This document shows positions 16,385 to 25,112 of a DNA stretch of 35,571 bases, piece after piece. The notes under the pieces are model-generated. The model saw only the letters and a list, made by a program, of their open reading frames with translations. It was not told where the DNA came from and did no database searches. Location of the stretch: positions 1 to 35,571 of the forward strand of contig JACQVV010000101.1 in assembly GCA_016209595.1 (NCBI GenBank), in the 5' to 3' direction. Made by a program: the position numbers and the translations under genes. How positions within the stretch are numbered: position 1 is the stretch's first letter; every line of letters starts with the position of its first letter. The stretch is from Planctomycetota bacterium. Its GTDB lineage: Bacteria; Planctomycetota; JACQVV01.

Positions 16385-16414
16385 TTGACAGATCCGCCCC
16401 CGGGACCCTAGGAT
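16385..16414 (+). promoter_or_regulatory. Putative promoter of the HDOD-GAF gene
   Basis: A perfect -35 TTGACA (16385-16390) is followed after 18 bases by TAGGAT (16409-16414, 4 of 6). The predicted start near 16421 gives a leader of about 35 bases with a GGAAGGGG ribosome-binding site before the ATG at 16456. Confidence 0.6.
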
Positions 16415-16455
16415 TCTTGTGGAGGCAAGCGGCCGGGCGGTCGGAAGGGGAAGCG

Positions 16456-17934
16456 ATGCGGATCTCTGAACTCGAGGACAAGCTCAAGCGGGACGCGAGC
16501 CTCCCGATGCTCCCGCAGGTCGTGGTCAAGGTGCAGAAGGTCGTTGCCAAGGACGACTCGAGCGCCAAGGACCTCGCCAACGTCATCCTCTCCGACCCGA
16601 GCCTCACGAGCCGGCTCCTCAAGCTCGTGAACTCCGCCTTTTACGCGGCGAGCCGCCAGAAGGTGACACGGGTCACGCAGGCGATCGTGGTCCTGGGCTT
16701 CGAGAAGGTGCGGAACCTCGCGCTCGCCCTCTCGAGCTACAAGATCCTGAAGAACCTGTCGGGTGGGAAGATCCTCAAGGAGTTCTGGCTCCACTCGCTC
16801 TCGACGGCCGTCGCGAGCCAGGCGCTCGCTCAGGTGCACCGCCGGACCCCGCCGGAGGAAGCGTTCGTGGCGGGGCTCCTCCACGACGTCGGAAAGCTCA
16901 TCCTCGCCCACTACGACGAGACAGCCTACCGGCGCGTGGTGGACGAGGTGATCGGCGGCAAGAGCTACATCGAAGCGGAGAAAGAAATCTTCCAGATCGA
17001 CCACCGTGACGCGGGACTTGCCCTGGCGAAGACCTGGCGTTTTCCACCCTTGATCGAGACAGCCATCCGCTACCACCACGACCTGGCCAAAGGGAGCCTG
17101 CGCGGAGAGGAGCTCGACATCATGGGCGTGGTGGGCGTGGCGAACCTGATCGCCAAAAACCTCTATGGCCGCCACGCAGAGCGCCGGAAACACCCGGTGG
17201 AGCAGATCGTCCAGGTGGCCGAGGAGCTCCTGGGGCTGACCCAGGTGGACGTCGACAACATCGCCGGCAAGATCGGCGAGATGGTGGACCAGGTGGCCGA
17301 GTCGCTCGGGATCTCGATCGCCGAGCTCAAGCGCTTCGCCGAGAAGGGCTACGACAAAGCGATGCTCTCCGACGACGACACGGCGATGATCGAGATGGAC
17401 CAGGAGCTCAACCTCGAGCGCCGGCGGCTGCGCGCCATGTACGAGATCAGCTCGATGCTGACGCAGGACCTTCCGATCCAGGACTTCCTGCGCCAGGTGC
17501 TCGTCCAGATCTGCGAGGCCTTCGAGTTCGAGCGCGCCTTCCTCGCGACGGTGAGCCAGAAGGAGCGGATGATCAAGGGGACCGCGGCCCACGGCCCGCA
17601 GGCCTCGGAGATCTGCGCGAAGATCCAGGCCCCGCTCGAGGAAGACGCGGGCCTGATCGCGCTCACGGCCTTGAAGGACCGCGCCTTCAACGTGCTCGAC
17701 ATCTTCAACACGGATCTCCCGATCCTCAAGGACGAGCGGATCGAGATGCTCTTCGGGACGAAGAACCTCGTGACGCTCCCGGTCCACGTCGGGCAGGCAG
17801 TCGTGGCCGTGCTCATCCTCAACAACTGCCAGCGCACGACGCTCATCACCGAGAAGGACGTGGAGGCCCTGAAGACGGTCGCAAACCAGATGGGCTTCGC
17901 GATCGAAAAGGCGAGTCTGAAGAAGAAGGCGTAA
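16456..17934 (+). CDS. HDOD-GAF signalling protein
   Basis: This is a 492-residue cytoplasmic regulator. Residues about 10-210 form an HDOD domain, related to HD phosphohydrolases. It keeps GLLHDVGKLIL at 140-150 with His143-Asp144, and HRDAG near 183, but HDOD domains are generally thought not to be catalytic. A helical linker (about 245-330) leads to a GAF domain (about 335-485), which usually binds a small ligand. The ATG at 16456 is chosen for its strong GGAAGGGG site; upstream in-frame sequence is not conserved in type. HDOD-GAF proteins are common in Proteobacteria, Planctomycetota and relatives and are linked to signalling and stress responses. No kinase, receiver or GGDEF domain is fused or adjacent, so its input and output are unknown. 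Confidence 0.88.
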   Translation: MRISELEDKLKRDASLPMLPQVVVKVQKVVAKDDSSAKDLANVILSDPSLTSRLLKLVNSAFYAASRQKVTRVTQAIVVLGFEKVRNLALALSSYKILKNLSGGKILKEFWLHSLSTAVASQALAQVHRRTPPEEAFVAGLLHDVGKLILAHYDETAYRRVVDEVIGGKSYIEAEKEIFQIDHRDAGLALAKTWRFPPLIETAIRYHHDLAKGSLRGEELDIMGVVGVANLIAKNLYGRHAERRKHPVEQIVQVAEELLGLTQVDVDNIAGKIGEMVDQVAESLGISIAELKRFAEKGYDKAMLSDDDTAMIEMDQELNLERRRLRAMYEISSMLTQDLPIQDFLRQVLVQICEAFEFERAFLATVSQKERMIKGTAAHGPQASEICAKIQAPLEEDAGLIALTALKDRAFNVLDIFNTDLPILKDERIEMLFGTKNLVTLPVHVGQAVVAVLILNNCQRTTLITEKDVEALKTVANQMGFAIEKASLKKKA

Positions 17935-17943
17935 CGGACTTCG

Positions 17944-19281
17944 TTGTTGCGATTCCTCCGGCGGCGGCGGTTCTGGGTCATCCTCTCGGGCGTGACCGCC
18001 GCCCTCGCGGCCGGGAGCGTGGGCGGGCGGTTCTACGTGGAGTCGATCTCGCCCGAGTACGAGCCGCGGAGCTTCCTCGTCGAAGGGGAAAAAATCGAGC
18101 CGGCCGAGGACGAGATCGGGACGAAGCTCCGGGCCGGCGTGGACGCCACGCGGCTCCGGGCCGACGTCGAGTACCTCGCCTCCAAGGAGCTCGGCGGGCG
18201 CGACAACCTGTCGCCGGGCTCCGAGCTCGCGCGGGCGTATCTCGTCAAGCGCCTGGAGGAGCTCGGGCTCTCGAAGTGCTTCGGGTCCTCCTTTCTCCAG
18301 GAGGTCGTGGAGGACGACGAACCCAACGGCACCAACGTCGCCGGCAGGATCCTCGGAGAGAACCCGGACGCCGACGCCGTGCTTCTCGTCGCCCACTACG
18401 ACCACCTGGGCACGGAGGACGGGGAACTCCACCGGGGCGCGGACGACAACGCCTCCGGCGTCGCGATCGCACTCGAGGTCGCGCGACTCCTCGCGTCCGA
18501 GGGTCTACACGGAAAGCACCAGGTGATCTTTCTCTTCCCCGACGCGGAGGAGCCCCCCGACGTCCGCACCGACCGGATGGGGAGCTCCTTCTTCGTAGAG
18601 AACCCGCCGGTACCCGTCGAACGGCTACGGCTCGCCATTGTCCTCGACGTCATGGGAGGGCAGCCGATCCGCCGGTCGCCCGACCTCTTCTTCGTGATGG
18701 GGGCGGAGTCCTCCCCCGACCTCGTCCGGCTCGTCCGTTCCGTCCCTCAGCCGAAGGAGCGCGCCCGGTACGAGATGATGAGCGTCGCCATGATCGAGGC
18801 CGAACCCTATCTGCCCTGGGTCCGGAAGTCGAAGAGCGACTACCACGCCTTCCGGCTCGCGGAGCGGCCGTTCCTCTTCATCACGGCGGGAACGACGCCG
18901 CGCTACCACCAGCCAGACGACACGCCCGACTCGCTCTCCTACGAGAAGATGGCGGCGGAGACGGGGTTCCTGGCCGACCTCGTCCATCGCGCCTCGCTCG
19001 ACGAAACGAAGATCGCCCATTTCCCGAGGGCCGTGGACCAGGTGCAGGACGTGCGCCTCGCGCTCCGGATCGTCGAGGACATCCTCGCCGACCCGGGAGA
19101 CGTCCTGGAGGACACGCAGGAGGCCCTCCGGGAGGACCGGGAGCGCCTCCTGGAGTTCAAGACCACGCTCGAGGCGGGCCACACGCTTTCGAAAGCAGAG
19201 TACCGCGAGCTCATGCTGATCGGCCTCCGGATGCAGTGCGCGCTGGCGCGACCCACGTACACGATGTGCACGAAGTTCTAG
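17944..19281 (+). CDS. Membrane-anchored or exported M28-type zinc peptidase
   Basis: This is a 445-residue protein with an Arg-rich N-terminus and one hydrophobic segment (about 10-27) that acts as signal or anchor. The catalytic domain shows the full M28 two-zinc ligand set in order: His151 (VAHYDH), Asp167 (GADDNASG), Glu202 (PDAEE), Asp235 (VLDVMGG) and His322 (RYHQPDD). M28 enzymes are aminopeptidases or glutamate carboxypeptidases. A helical tail of about 100 residues follows. The start is TTG at 17944, or the next TTG at 17947; no ATG or GTG is available before the hydrophobic segment. It lies 9 bases after the HDOD-GAF gene and is probably cotranscribed. Confidence 0.88.
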   Translation: MLRFLRRRRFWVILSGVTAALAAGSVGGRFYVESISPEYEPRSFLVEGEKIEPAEDEIGTKLRAGVDATRLRADVEYLASKELGGRDNLSPGSELARAYLVKRLEELGLSKCFGSSFLQEVVEDDEPNGTNVAGRILGENPDADAVLLVAHYDHLGTEDGELHRGADDNASGVAIALEVARLLASEGLHGKHQVIFLFPDAEEPPDVRTDRMGSSFFVENPPVPVERLRLAIVLDVMGGQPIRRSPDLFFVMGAESSPDLVRLVRSVPQPKERARYEMMSVAMIEAEPYLPWVRKSKSDYHAFRLAERPFLFITAGTTPRYHQPDDTPDSLSYEKMAAETGFLADLVHRASLDETKIAHFPRAVDQVQDVRLALRIVEDILADPGDVLEDTQEALREDRERLLEFKTTLEAGHTLSKAEYRELMLIGLRMQCALARPTYTMCTKF

Positions 19282-19288
19282 GGACAGC

Positions 19289-19978
19289 TCAAGTGCGAGG
19301 GGAAGGGCGAAGCATACGCTCGAAGCGTCGCCGGCGGAAGTTCTCCTCGAACCATCGTTCAAGCAACGCCTCGCGCGTATCGTTTTCCAGCGCCGCGACG
19401 AGCGATCCCGCTTGAGCGAGCGCTTCTTCCGTCCCTTCGTATTGCAGTTCAAGGAACGACGTGTACCCCGCAACCGCGTTCCGAGCATGGTGGAGAGCGA
19501 GCTCGACATCCCCGAGCCTGGCGAGGCAACACGCCCGCAGGAGACTTGTTTGAGGATGGCCGGGTCGTTTCCTCACTTCGACCTCCGCCATGTCAACCTC
19601 CACGAGAATCCCCCGAATCGCATTGGTCCGATCGAACCAGGGGATCGCCTTCTCCAGGACGAGATCACGAACCTGCGACATGTGCTCCGCCGCGCGTCGA
19701 GGACTCCTGGAGCACCACCAGCCCTCCACGTTGTTCTTCCACTTCAGAGTGTCGCCGATGCCGTGGGCGTGAGGTGAAGCGAAGAGGGGCCAAGATGACA
19801 ACCACACACGATAGTCATCGCCGCCCCAGCACGACTTCTCGAAAGAAATCGACTGGAGAATCTGGCCCTGCAAACGGCTGAAGGTGCGACGCGGATGGTG
19901 CCGGAAGCCGTGGGGCGCGATCGCCGGCAGGAGGATCGTACGCGCATTCGGGGTAAGGTAGTCAGGCTCGCGGGGCAT
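19289..19978 (-). CDS. DUF4304-like protein, function unknown
   Basis: This 229-residue cytoplasmic protein has no signal peptide. The N-terminal half (about 8-90) contains ILLPAIAPHGF, an R-x-F-x-R segment and ILQSISFEKS, which resemble the DUF4304 family of uncharacterised bacterial proteins. The C-terminal half is helical and TPR-like (LARLGDVELALHHARNAV). The ATG at 19976-19978 shares one base with the stop of the upstream P1 peptidase gene (TGATG), so the two are translated together. DUF4304 proteins are often found near immunity or toxin genes, but nothing here shows that. The assignment rests on pattern recognition only. Confidence 0.6.
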   Translation of the reverse strand: MPREPDYLTPNARTILLPAIAPHGFRHHPRRTFSRLQGQILQSISFEKSCWGGDDYRVWLSSWPLFASPHAHGIGDTLKWKNNVEGWWCSRSPRRAAEHMSQVRDLVLEKAIPWFDRTNAIRGILVEVDMAEVEVRKRPGHPQTSLLRACCLARLGDVELALHHARNAVAGYTSFLELQYEGTEEALAQAGSLVAALENDTREALLERWFEENFRRRRFERMLRPSPRT

Positions 19979-20946
19979 CAGTGGCCTCCGTCTCGCGCGC
20001 CGGGGAGTTCCCCGAACCCGTCCGCCGCGAGCACCGCGCGGACGACAGCCTCGGCGACGGCTTCCTGTGCCAGGGCGCACAGGAGATCCAGGGGCGCGCG
20101 AACCGCGCCCAGACTCGCCGCGAAGACGAGGTCGCCATCCACCGTCGTGTGACAGGGGACGATCGTGCGGGCAAGGCCGTCGTGCGCGGTGGCGGCGAGC
20201 TTCCCGAGCTCCTCGCGGGAGAGATCCGCTCCTGTTGCAACGAGAACGAGCGTGGTGTTCACCGGAGAGAAGGACGCGGGTCGCGCGCTGCCGGTCATGG
20301 CGGCCATCGTATCGAGGAAGCTCCCGTCGGGGCCTCGGGCGCCGGCGAGGATCTTTCCGCCGGGCCACGCCCGGACGTCGCCGAAGGCGTTGACCGCGGC
20401 GGCGGCGCCGACGCGGACCCCTCCCGGGCCCTCGCGGGCCGCGGTGCCGAAGCCCGACTTCATCGCGCGACCGGGTCCCGCGATCTTGCCGACCGTGGCG
20501 CCGGTGCCCGCACCCACGGAGCCCTCGCCGGGCGGCTCCCGCGAGGCGGCGAGGCACGCGGCGTACCCCATCGCTTCGTCGGGCCGGCGGTCGGCGCGGC
20601 GGAAGGTGAGATCGAAGAGGATCGCTGTCGGGACGACGGGGACCCGCGCCACCCCGACGTCGAATCCCAGCCCTCGCTCCTCGAGGTACGCTTGCACGCC
20701 TCCCGTCGCCGCGAGCCCGAAGCTCGATCCGCCTGCGAAAAGAAGGGCGGGCACCCGCTCGACGACGTGGAACCCGAGCGCCGGCTCGGCCGAGCGTGTC
20801 TCGGCCGCCGAACCGCGGATGTCGAGCGCGAGGCGCGCTCCCGGACTCTCGAACAGGAAGACCGTGCAGCCGGTCCCGGAAAGGGCGTCGGTCACGTGGC
20901 CGACCGACAGGCCCTCCACGTCCACGATCGACGGCCGCCTCGACAT
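19978..20946 (-). CDS. P1 family (S58, DmpA-like) self-processing peptidase
   Basis: This is a 322-residue N-terminal-nucleophile hydrolase of the L-aminopeptidase/D-esterase group. These enzymes cut their own chain to expose a Ser or Thr nucleophile and then act on small peptides, amides or beta-peptides. Characteristic segments are VEGLSVGHVTDA near the N-terminus, GTGATVGKIAG in the middle, and SPVNTTLVLVAT near the C-terminus, where the first Thr after Asn is the expected nucleophile. It has no signal peptide. A TAAGAT box lies only six bases before the ATG, so the message may be leaderless. It is coupled to the DUF4304-like gene by a one-base overlap and divergent from the PNPase gene. 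Confidence 0.9.
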   Translation of the reverse strand: MSRRPSIVDVEGLSVGHVTDALSGTGCTVFLFESPGARLALDIRGSAAETRSAEPALGFHVVERVPALLFAGGSSFGLAATGGVQAYLEERGLGFDVGVARVPVVPTAILFDLTFRRADRRPDEAMGYAACLAASREPPGEGSVGAGTGATVGKIAGPGRAMKSGFGTAAREGPGGVRVGAAAAVNAFGDVRAWPGGKILAGARGPDGSFLDTMAAMTGSARPASFSPVNTTLVLVATGADLSREELGKLAATAHDGLARTIVPCHTTVDGDLVFAASLGAVRAPLDLLCALAQEAVAEAVVRAVLAADGFGELPGARDGGH

Positions 20947-20952
20947 GCCTGG

Positions 20953-21007
20953 ATCTTATCCGGGTCCGGGGTCGCGCATGCGCTCCAGTCGTGCTTGCCA
21001 TTAGAAT
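20953..21007. promoter_or_regulatory. Divergent promoter region, P1 peptidase / PNPase
   Basis: On the minus strand a TAAGAT box (20953-20958) lies six bases from the peptidase ATG. On the plus strand TAGAAT (21002-21007) is a good -10 for the PNPase gene, giving a leader of about 40 bases. Neither has a convincing -35. Confidence 0.4.
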
Positions 21008-21053
21008 CACGCCTTGCGGAGCAACGCTGGCGACTCCATCCGATAGGGACCCC

Positions 21054-23111
21054 ATGATCGAAACCTCCGTTCAGATCGGGAAGCGTTCGATACGATTCGA
21101 AACCGGGGCGATCGCCCGCCAGGCCGGCGGGGCCGTCGTCGTCCGGGACGGCGACACCGTGATTCTCGTCACCGCGACCGCGGACACGCGCCCGACGGCG
21201 GCCGACTTTTCCCCGCTCACGGTGGAGTACCGCGAGCTCCTCGCCTCGGCGGGGCGGATCCCCGGCAACTACTTCCGGCGCGAGGGCCGTTCGACCGAAG
21301 GGGAGACCCTCTCCAGCCGGCTCGTCGACCGCTCGATCCGGCCCCTCTTCCCCGACGGCTTCCGGTGCGAGACGCAGGTCATCGCCACCGTCCTCTCCTA
21401 CGACCCCCAGAGCGACCCCGAGGTGCTCTCTATCGCCGGCGCCGCGGGGGCGCTCCTCGTCTCGGACATCCCGTGGGAAGGGCCCGTGGCCGGCGTGCGG
21501 ATCGGCCGCGTGGACGGGCGTTGGGTCGCGTTCCCGGACTCGAAGGAAAGCGAGCGAAGCGACCTCGACCTCGTGGTCTCCGCGGCCGCGTCGGGCGGGC
21601 TCGTCATGGTCGAAGGATCGGCGCGCGAGCTCGCGGAGGAAGAAATCCAGGCCGCGCTCGCTTTCGCGGAGGCCGCGCTCGCGCCGACGCAGGTCGCGCT
21701 CCGCGAGCTCGCCCAGAAGGCCGGGAAGCCGAAGCGACCCCTCGGAATCGCCCCTCCCGACCCGGCGCTCGCGGAGGAGGTCCGCCACTGGGAGGAGAGA
21801 ATCGTCGAGGCGCTCATGGCCACGGCCAAGGCGGAGCGGGGCGCGCGCCTGGCGGCGGCCATCGAGGAGGCCCTGCGCGAACGCGCGGCGCGGGAGCCCG
21901 AGGGCGATCCCGCGGCACTCGAAAAAGCTCTACAGGAGGAGTCCCACCGGATCGCGCGCCGCTGGATCCTCGAGTCGGGGCGGCGGCTCGACGGGCGCGG
22001 CCCGGACGACGTCCGTCCGATCTCGGGAGTGGTAGGCTGGCTCCCCCGGGCCCACGGTTCGTGCCTCTTCACGCGAGGGGAGACCCAGGCGGTCGTGACG
22101 CTCACGCTCGGAGCCGCGGGGGACGAGCAGGAGATCGAGTCCTTGGACGGCGTCCGGCGCGACCCCTTCCTTCTCCACTACAACTTCCCGCCCTACTCCG
22201 TCGGCGAGGTCCGCGCCCTGAGAGGGCCGGGCCGGCGGGAGATCGGCCACGGAAACCTCGCCCGCCGCGCGCTTCTGGCGGTCCTGCCGTCGCCGGGGGA
22301 GTTCGACTTCACGATCCGGCTCGACTCGCGGATCACCGAGTCGAACGGATCGAGCTCGATGGCGACCGTCTGCGGCTCGACGCTTGCCCTCATGGACGGC
22401 GGTGTTCCCATCGCCCGCCCCGTGGCCGGCGTCGCGATGGGACTCGTCGCGGGTCCCGAGGGGAAGAACCACCGGGTCCTCACCGACATCCTGGGCGACG
22501 AGGACCACCTCGGCGACATGGACTTCAAGGTCGCCGGGACCGCTCGCGGCGTCACCGCGATCCAGCTCGACAACAAGGTCGGGACGCTTCCCGCCGAGAT
22601 CCTCGCCGAGGGCCTCTCGAAGGCCCGGGCGGCGCGACTCGCCGTGCTCGCCCGGATGGCCGAGATCCTCCCCGCGGTCCGCGAACGCACGAGTCCGCAC
22701 GCCCCGCAGGTCGCGACGGCCTGGATCCTCCCCGCGCAGATCCCCGCGCTCATCGGTCCCGGCGGCTCGACGATCCAGGGGATCCAGCGCGAGACCGACA
22801 CCAAGATCGACGTGGAGCAGACCGGGCGAGTCGGCGTCTTCGGCACGAGCGCCGGCGGCCTCTCGCGCGCGCTCGCCCGGATCGAGGAGGTGGCGGGCGA
22901 CCCCGAGGTCGGCAAGGTCTACAAGGGAACGGTCACCGGGGTCAAGGACTTCGGCTGCTTCGTCAAGATCGTCGGCGGGAACGAAGGGATCCTCCCGTCC
23001 GAGGAGCTCGCCAAGGCCGGGATCGCCGAGCTGCAAGTCGGCCGTCCGGTCTCCGTCAAGGTCCTGGGGGTCTCGGAACGAGGGAGGATCCGGCTTGCCT
23101 ACCAGGCCTGA
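21054..23111 (+). CDS. pnp: Polynucleotide phosphorylase
   Basis: This 685-residue enzyme degrades RNA 3' to 5' using phosphate, releasing nucleoside diphosphates; it is part of the degradosome in many bacteria. Domains in order: RNase PH 1 (about 1-200), the helical PNPase linker, RNase PH 2 (about 310-540) with TESNGSSSMATVCG and the invariant TDILGDEDHLGDMDF, a KH domain (about 555-615) with the GPGG loop, and a C-terminal S1 domain (about 618-685). Length matches the family. The ATG at 21054, preceded by AGGGA, gives the usual PNPase N-terminus; the frame runs on upstream but is Arg/Pro-rich. No rpsO gene, its common neighbour, lies upstream. Confidence 0.97.
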   Translation: MIETSVQIGKRSIRFETGAIARQAGGAVVVRDGDTVILVTATADTRPTAADFSPLTVEYRELLASAGRIPGNYFRREGRSTEGETLSSRLVDRSIRPLFPDGFRCETQVIATVLSYDPQSDPEVLSIAGAAGALLVSDIPWEGPVAGVRIGRVDGRWVAFPDSKESERSDLDLVVSAAASGGLVMVEGSARELAEEEIQAALAFAEAALAPTQVALRELAQKAGKPKRPLGIAPPDPALAEEVRHWEERIVEALMATAKAERGARLAAAIEEALRERAAREPEGDPAALEKALQEESHRIARRWILESGRRLDGRGPDDVRPISGVVGWLPRAHGSCLFTRGETQAVVTLTLGAAGDEQEIESLDGVRRDPFLLHYNFPPYSVGEVRALRGPGRREIGHGNLARRALLAVLPSPGEFDFTIRLDSRITESNGSSSMATVCGSTLALMDGGVPIARPVAGVAMGLVAGPEGKNHRVLTDILGDEDHLGDMDFKVAGTARGVTAIQLDNKVGTLPAEILAEGLSKARAARLAVLARMAEILPAVRERTSPHAPQVATAWILPAQIPALIGPGGSTIQGIQRETDTKIDVEQTGRVGVFGTSAGGLSRALARIEEVAGDPEVGKVYKGTVTGVKDFGCFVKIVGGNEGILPSEELAKAGIAELQVGRPVSVKVLGVSERGRIRLAYQA

Positions 23112-23439
23112 ATGCGGGACCCTTCGCCGTGCAACGATCCCCCTCTCGCTCGCGGCCCTGCTCCTGTGGCCGAGCGCGTGCGACGAGAACGGCGAAAGTG
23201 CCGAAGGTGATCCGGATGAGGCGCGCTCGCGGGCAACGATCGAGCTACCCGAATGGGCCCCGGCTGAACGCCTCTCCGGGATCGTCGAGGACTCGCGTCA
23301 GTTCCCTCATCCCGGCTTCCTGGGAACGAGGACGTACTTTGCAACCGGCCGCGGACGACGAGAGCAAGATCCTTACGACGCCGTTTCCTTTCCGCGGGAA
23401 CCGCCATCGCCGTTTGTCGGAAGCGCCCTGAAGTGGTAG
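23095..23439 (+). CDS. Small putative lipoprotein overlapping the pnp 3' end
   Basis: This would be a 114-residue protein starting at TTG (23095) inside the last 17 bases of pnp, with a strong GGGAGGA site about 7 bases upstream. The N-terminus has a short basic region, then SLAALLLWPSAC, which resembles a lipoprotein signal with Cys29 as the lipidated residue. The box reads PSAC rather than the usual LxxC, so it is not perfect. After the Cys comes an acidic linker. No family is recognised. The ribosome-binding site and the signal are the only evidence, and the coding bias is weaker than in its neighbours, so it could be a chance frame. Confidence 0.4.
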   Translation: MPTRPECGTLRRATIPLSLAALLLWPSACDENGESAEGDPDEARSRATIELPEWAPAERLSGIVEDSRQFPHPGFLGTRTYFATGRGRREQDPYDAVSFPREPPSPFVGSALKW

Positions 23440-23482
23440 CGTAGGATTACCTGGCCTTTCGGGGCTGGTGTTTCTAGGCTCC

Positions 23483-23510
23483 CCGCCGTCATCCTCCGGG
23501 ATCACGGCGG
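23483..23510. terminator. Hairpin between convergent genes, possible bidirectional terminator
   Basis: CCGCCGT (23483-23489) pairs with ACGGCGG (23504-23510); inside, after a C-C mismatch, ATCC pairs with GGAT around a TCCG tetraloop. There is no T-run on either side, so Rho-independent action is doubtful. The rest of 23440-23653 shows no gene. Confidence 0.4.
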
Positions 23511-23653
23511 GTCTGGAGATCACCGCGGAGCTGTTCGAAGCCGTTCGCCTTTGACCGTTGCCAAAGCGATTGCCATCTCGAGGCGCTGCGGATCCGGACT
23601 CAGCCGAGCGACGTTGGCGTGAAACATGCGCGCGGGTAGCGATCTTCGGTTCC

Positions 23654-24928
23654 TCAGAAGGGCCGGCCGAGCTCGCCCGAGATGTCCTGGTCGTCCAGCG
23701 GAAGGGCGTCCAGACCCTCCTGCGCGGCCTCCAGGCGCGCGGCGAGCGTCCGCGCCATCGCCCAGAGGATCTTCACGGCCATGCGGTGCTTCTTCCGGAG
23801 GACCGTGTGGAGGTTCTCGCGCCCGAGGCGAAGGAGCTCCCCGTCGGTCGCGGAGGTGACGGTCGCGGATCGCGGGCGGTTCCGGATCAGCGCCATCTCC
23901 CCCACGTGCTCCCCGGGGACGAGGGTCCGGATCGGCTGGCCCTTGCGGGTGAGACGGAAGTCGCCCTTGAGGACGATGTAGAGGCAGTCGCCCGGAGTTC
24001 CCTCCTCGATCACGACCTGGCCGGCGGCCGTTCTCACGAGCTGAAGAAGCTGGAGGATGTGAAGCTGCTCTCGTTCTTCGAGGCGGTGGAAGAGGGGGAT
24101 CTTCGCCAGGATCGCCCGCGCGCGGACGATCCGCGCGGCCCGGGTCGACCGGCGCTCCTCGGCCGCGCGGACCTCGACGACGATCGCCGTGGCGTCGTCC
24201 ACGCTCCCCCGTTCGCGCGCGGTCTTGACGAGAGCGGCGGAGCTCCGTTCGGGCACATCGGCCGAGAGGAGGCTCGCGAGCTCCTTGGCGTCATCGTCGA
24301 AGGCGCGGGCGACGCCGTCCGTGCACAAGAGCAGGCGATCCCCGTCCACAAGGTCGAGCATCAGGGTGTCGGGTTCGACGTATTCCTGGACGCCGACCGA
24401 CCGGGTGATCGCGTTGAGACGATAGCGGGCGCGGACCTTCTCCGGGGACATACCCCGGCGCTTCACGAGGTCGTTGTAGGCGTTGTGGTCCTCGGTCACC
24501 TGCTCGATCTTGCCCTCGCGGAGGAGGTAGAGGCGGCTGTCACCGACATGGACCACGAAAGCCTGGCTCCCGGCGAGAAGAGCGCCGACCAGGGTCGTCC
24601 CCATCCCGCGCTTCTCGGGCTCCACCTGAGCCATGGCGAAGATCCGGTTCGAGGCGAGCTGCGCCGCCTCCTCGAGCATCTCCAGGACCTCGATACGTCC
24701 GGCGTCCTGCCGGTCGCGCGCGTACGCCTCGACGCAATTCTGGTTCGTTCGGACATGCTCCTCTAGCGTGCGCGCGGCGAGCCCGCTCGCAACCTCTCCG
24801 GCCGAATGGCCGCCCAGCCCGTCGCAGACGGCGAAGAGGCCGAGCCCGGCATCCGCCAGATGTGCATCCTCGTTCGTCTCGTGGCGAGAACCCGTCTCGC
24901 TCCGGACAGCGAACACGATCGTCTCCAT
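23654..24928 (-). CDS. PP2C-type Ser/Thr phosphatase fused to a cyclic-nucleotide-binding domain
   Basis: This is a 424-residue cytoplasmic protein. Residues 1-255 form a PP2C (PPM) phosphatase with the metal-binding aspartates Asp21 (NEDAH), Asp36 (VCDGLGGH), Asp204 (LCTDG) and Asp245 (VDDATA), all intact. After a basic linker, residues about 270-400 form a cAMP/cGMP-type sensor domain with a well kept phosphate-binding cassette, GEMALIRNRPRSATV (343-357), holding Glu344 and Arg353. So cyclic nucleotide probably controls dephosphorylation of protein substrates. The ATG at 24926-24928 follows GGGAGGT; upstream in-frame sequence is not family-like. The likely -10 TACAAT is at 24958-24963. No partner Ser/Thr kinase gene is in the window. 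Confidence 0.93.
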   Translation of the reverse strand: METIVFAVRSETGSRHETNEDAHLADAGLGLFAVCDGLGGHSAGEVASGLAARTLEEHVRTNQNCVEAYARDRQDAGRIEVLEMLEEAAQLASNRIFAMAQVEPEKRGMGTTLVGALLAGSQAFVVHVGDSRLYLLREGKIEQVTEDHNAYNDLVKRRGMSPEKVRARYRLNAITRSVGVQEYVEPDTLMLDLVDGDRLLLCTDGVARAFDDDAKELASLLSADVPERSSAALVKTARERGSVDDATAIVVEVRAAEERRSTRAARIVRARAILAKIPLFHRLEEREQLHILQLLQLVRTAAGQVVIEEGTPGDCLYIVLKGDFRLTRKGQPIRTLVPGEHVGEMALIRNRPRSATVTSATDGELLRLGRENLHTVLRKKHRMAVKILWAMARTLAARLEAAQEGLDALPLDDQDISGELGRPF

Positions 24929-25014
24929 CGCGGACCTCCCGTCGCGGTGCATCGGGGATTGTAAGCGAGAAGGAGCGGCCTCCTCGATCGAGGCTGCGGA
25001 AAAGGGAGAGGGAG

Positions 25015-25044
25015 TTGACAGCTGCCCGAGCACGCGGCTAGCAT
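25015..25044 (+). promoter_or_regulatory. Putative promoter of the small secreted protein
   Basis: A perfect TTGACA (25015-25020) and TAGCAT (25039-25044) are separated by 18 bases. The predicted leader is about 60 bases and ends with GAGGGAGAAAG before the ATG at 25113. The remainder of 24929-25112 is the PP2C leader with a TACAAT box at 24958-24963 on the minus strand. Confidence 0.6.
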
Positions 25045-25112
25045 GACCCTCCGCGGATCGGAGGAGGGGTGCCTCCGCACGATGCCGCGGAGGGGAGATT
25101 CGAGGGAGAAAG

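Noticed and set aside
16408..18432. Minus-strand 674-codon open frame opposite HDOD-GAF and M28
   Set aside because: Antisense shadow crossing two genes with clear catalytic or domain motifs on the plus strand.
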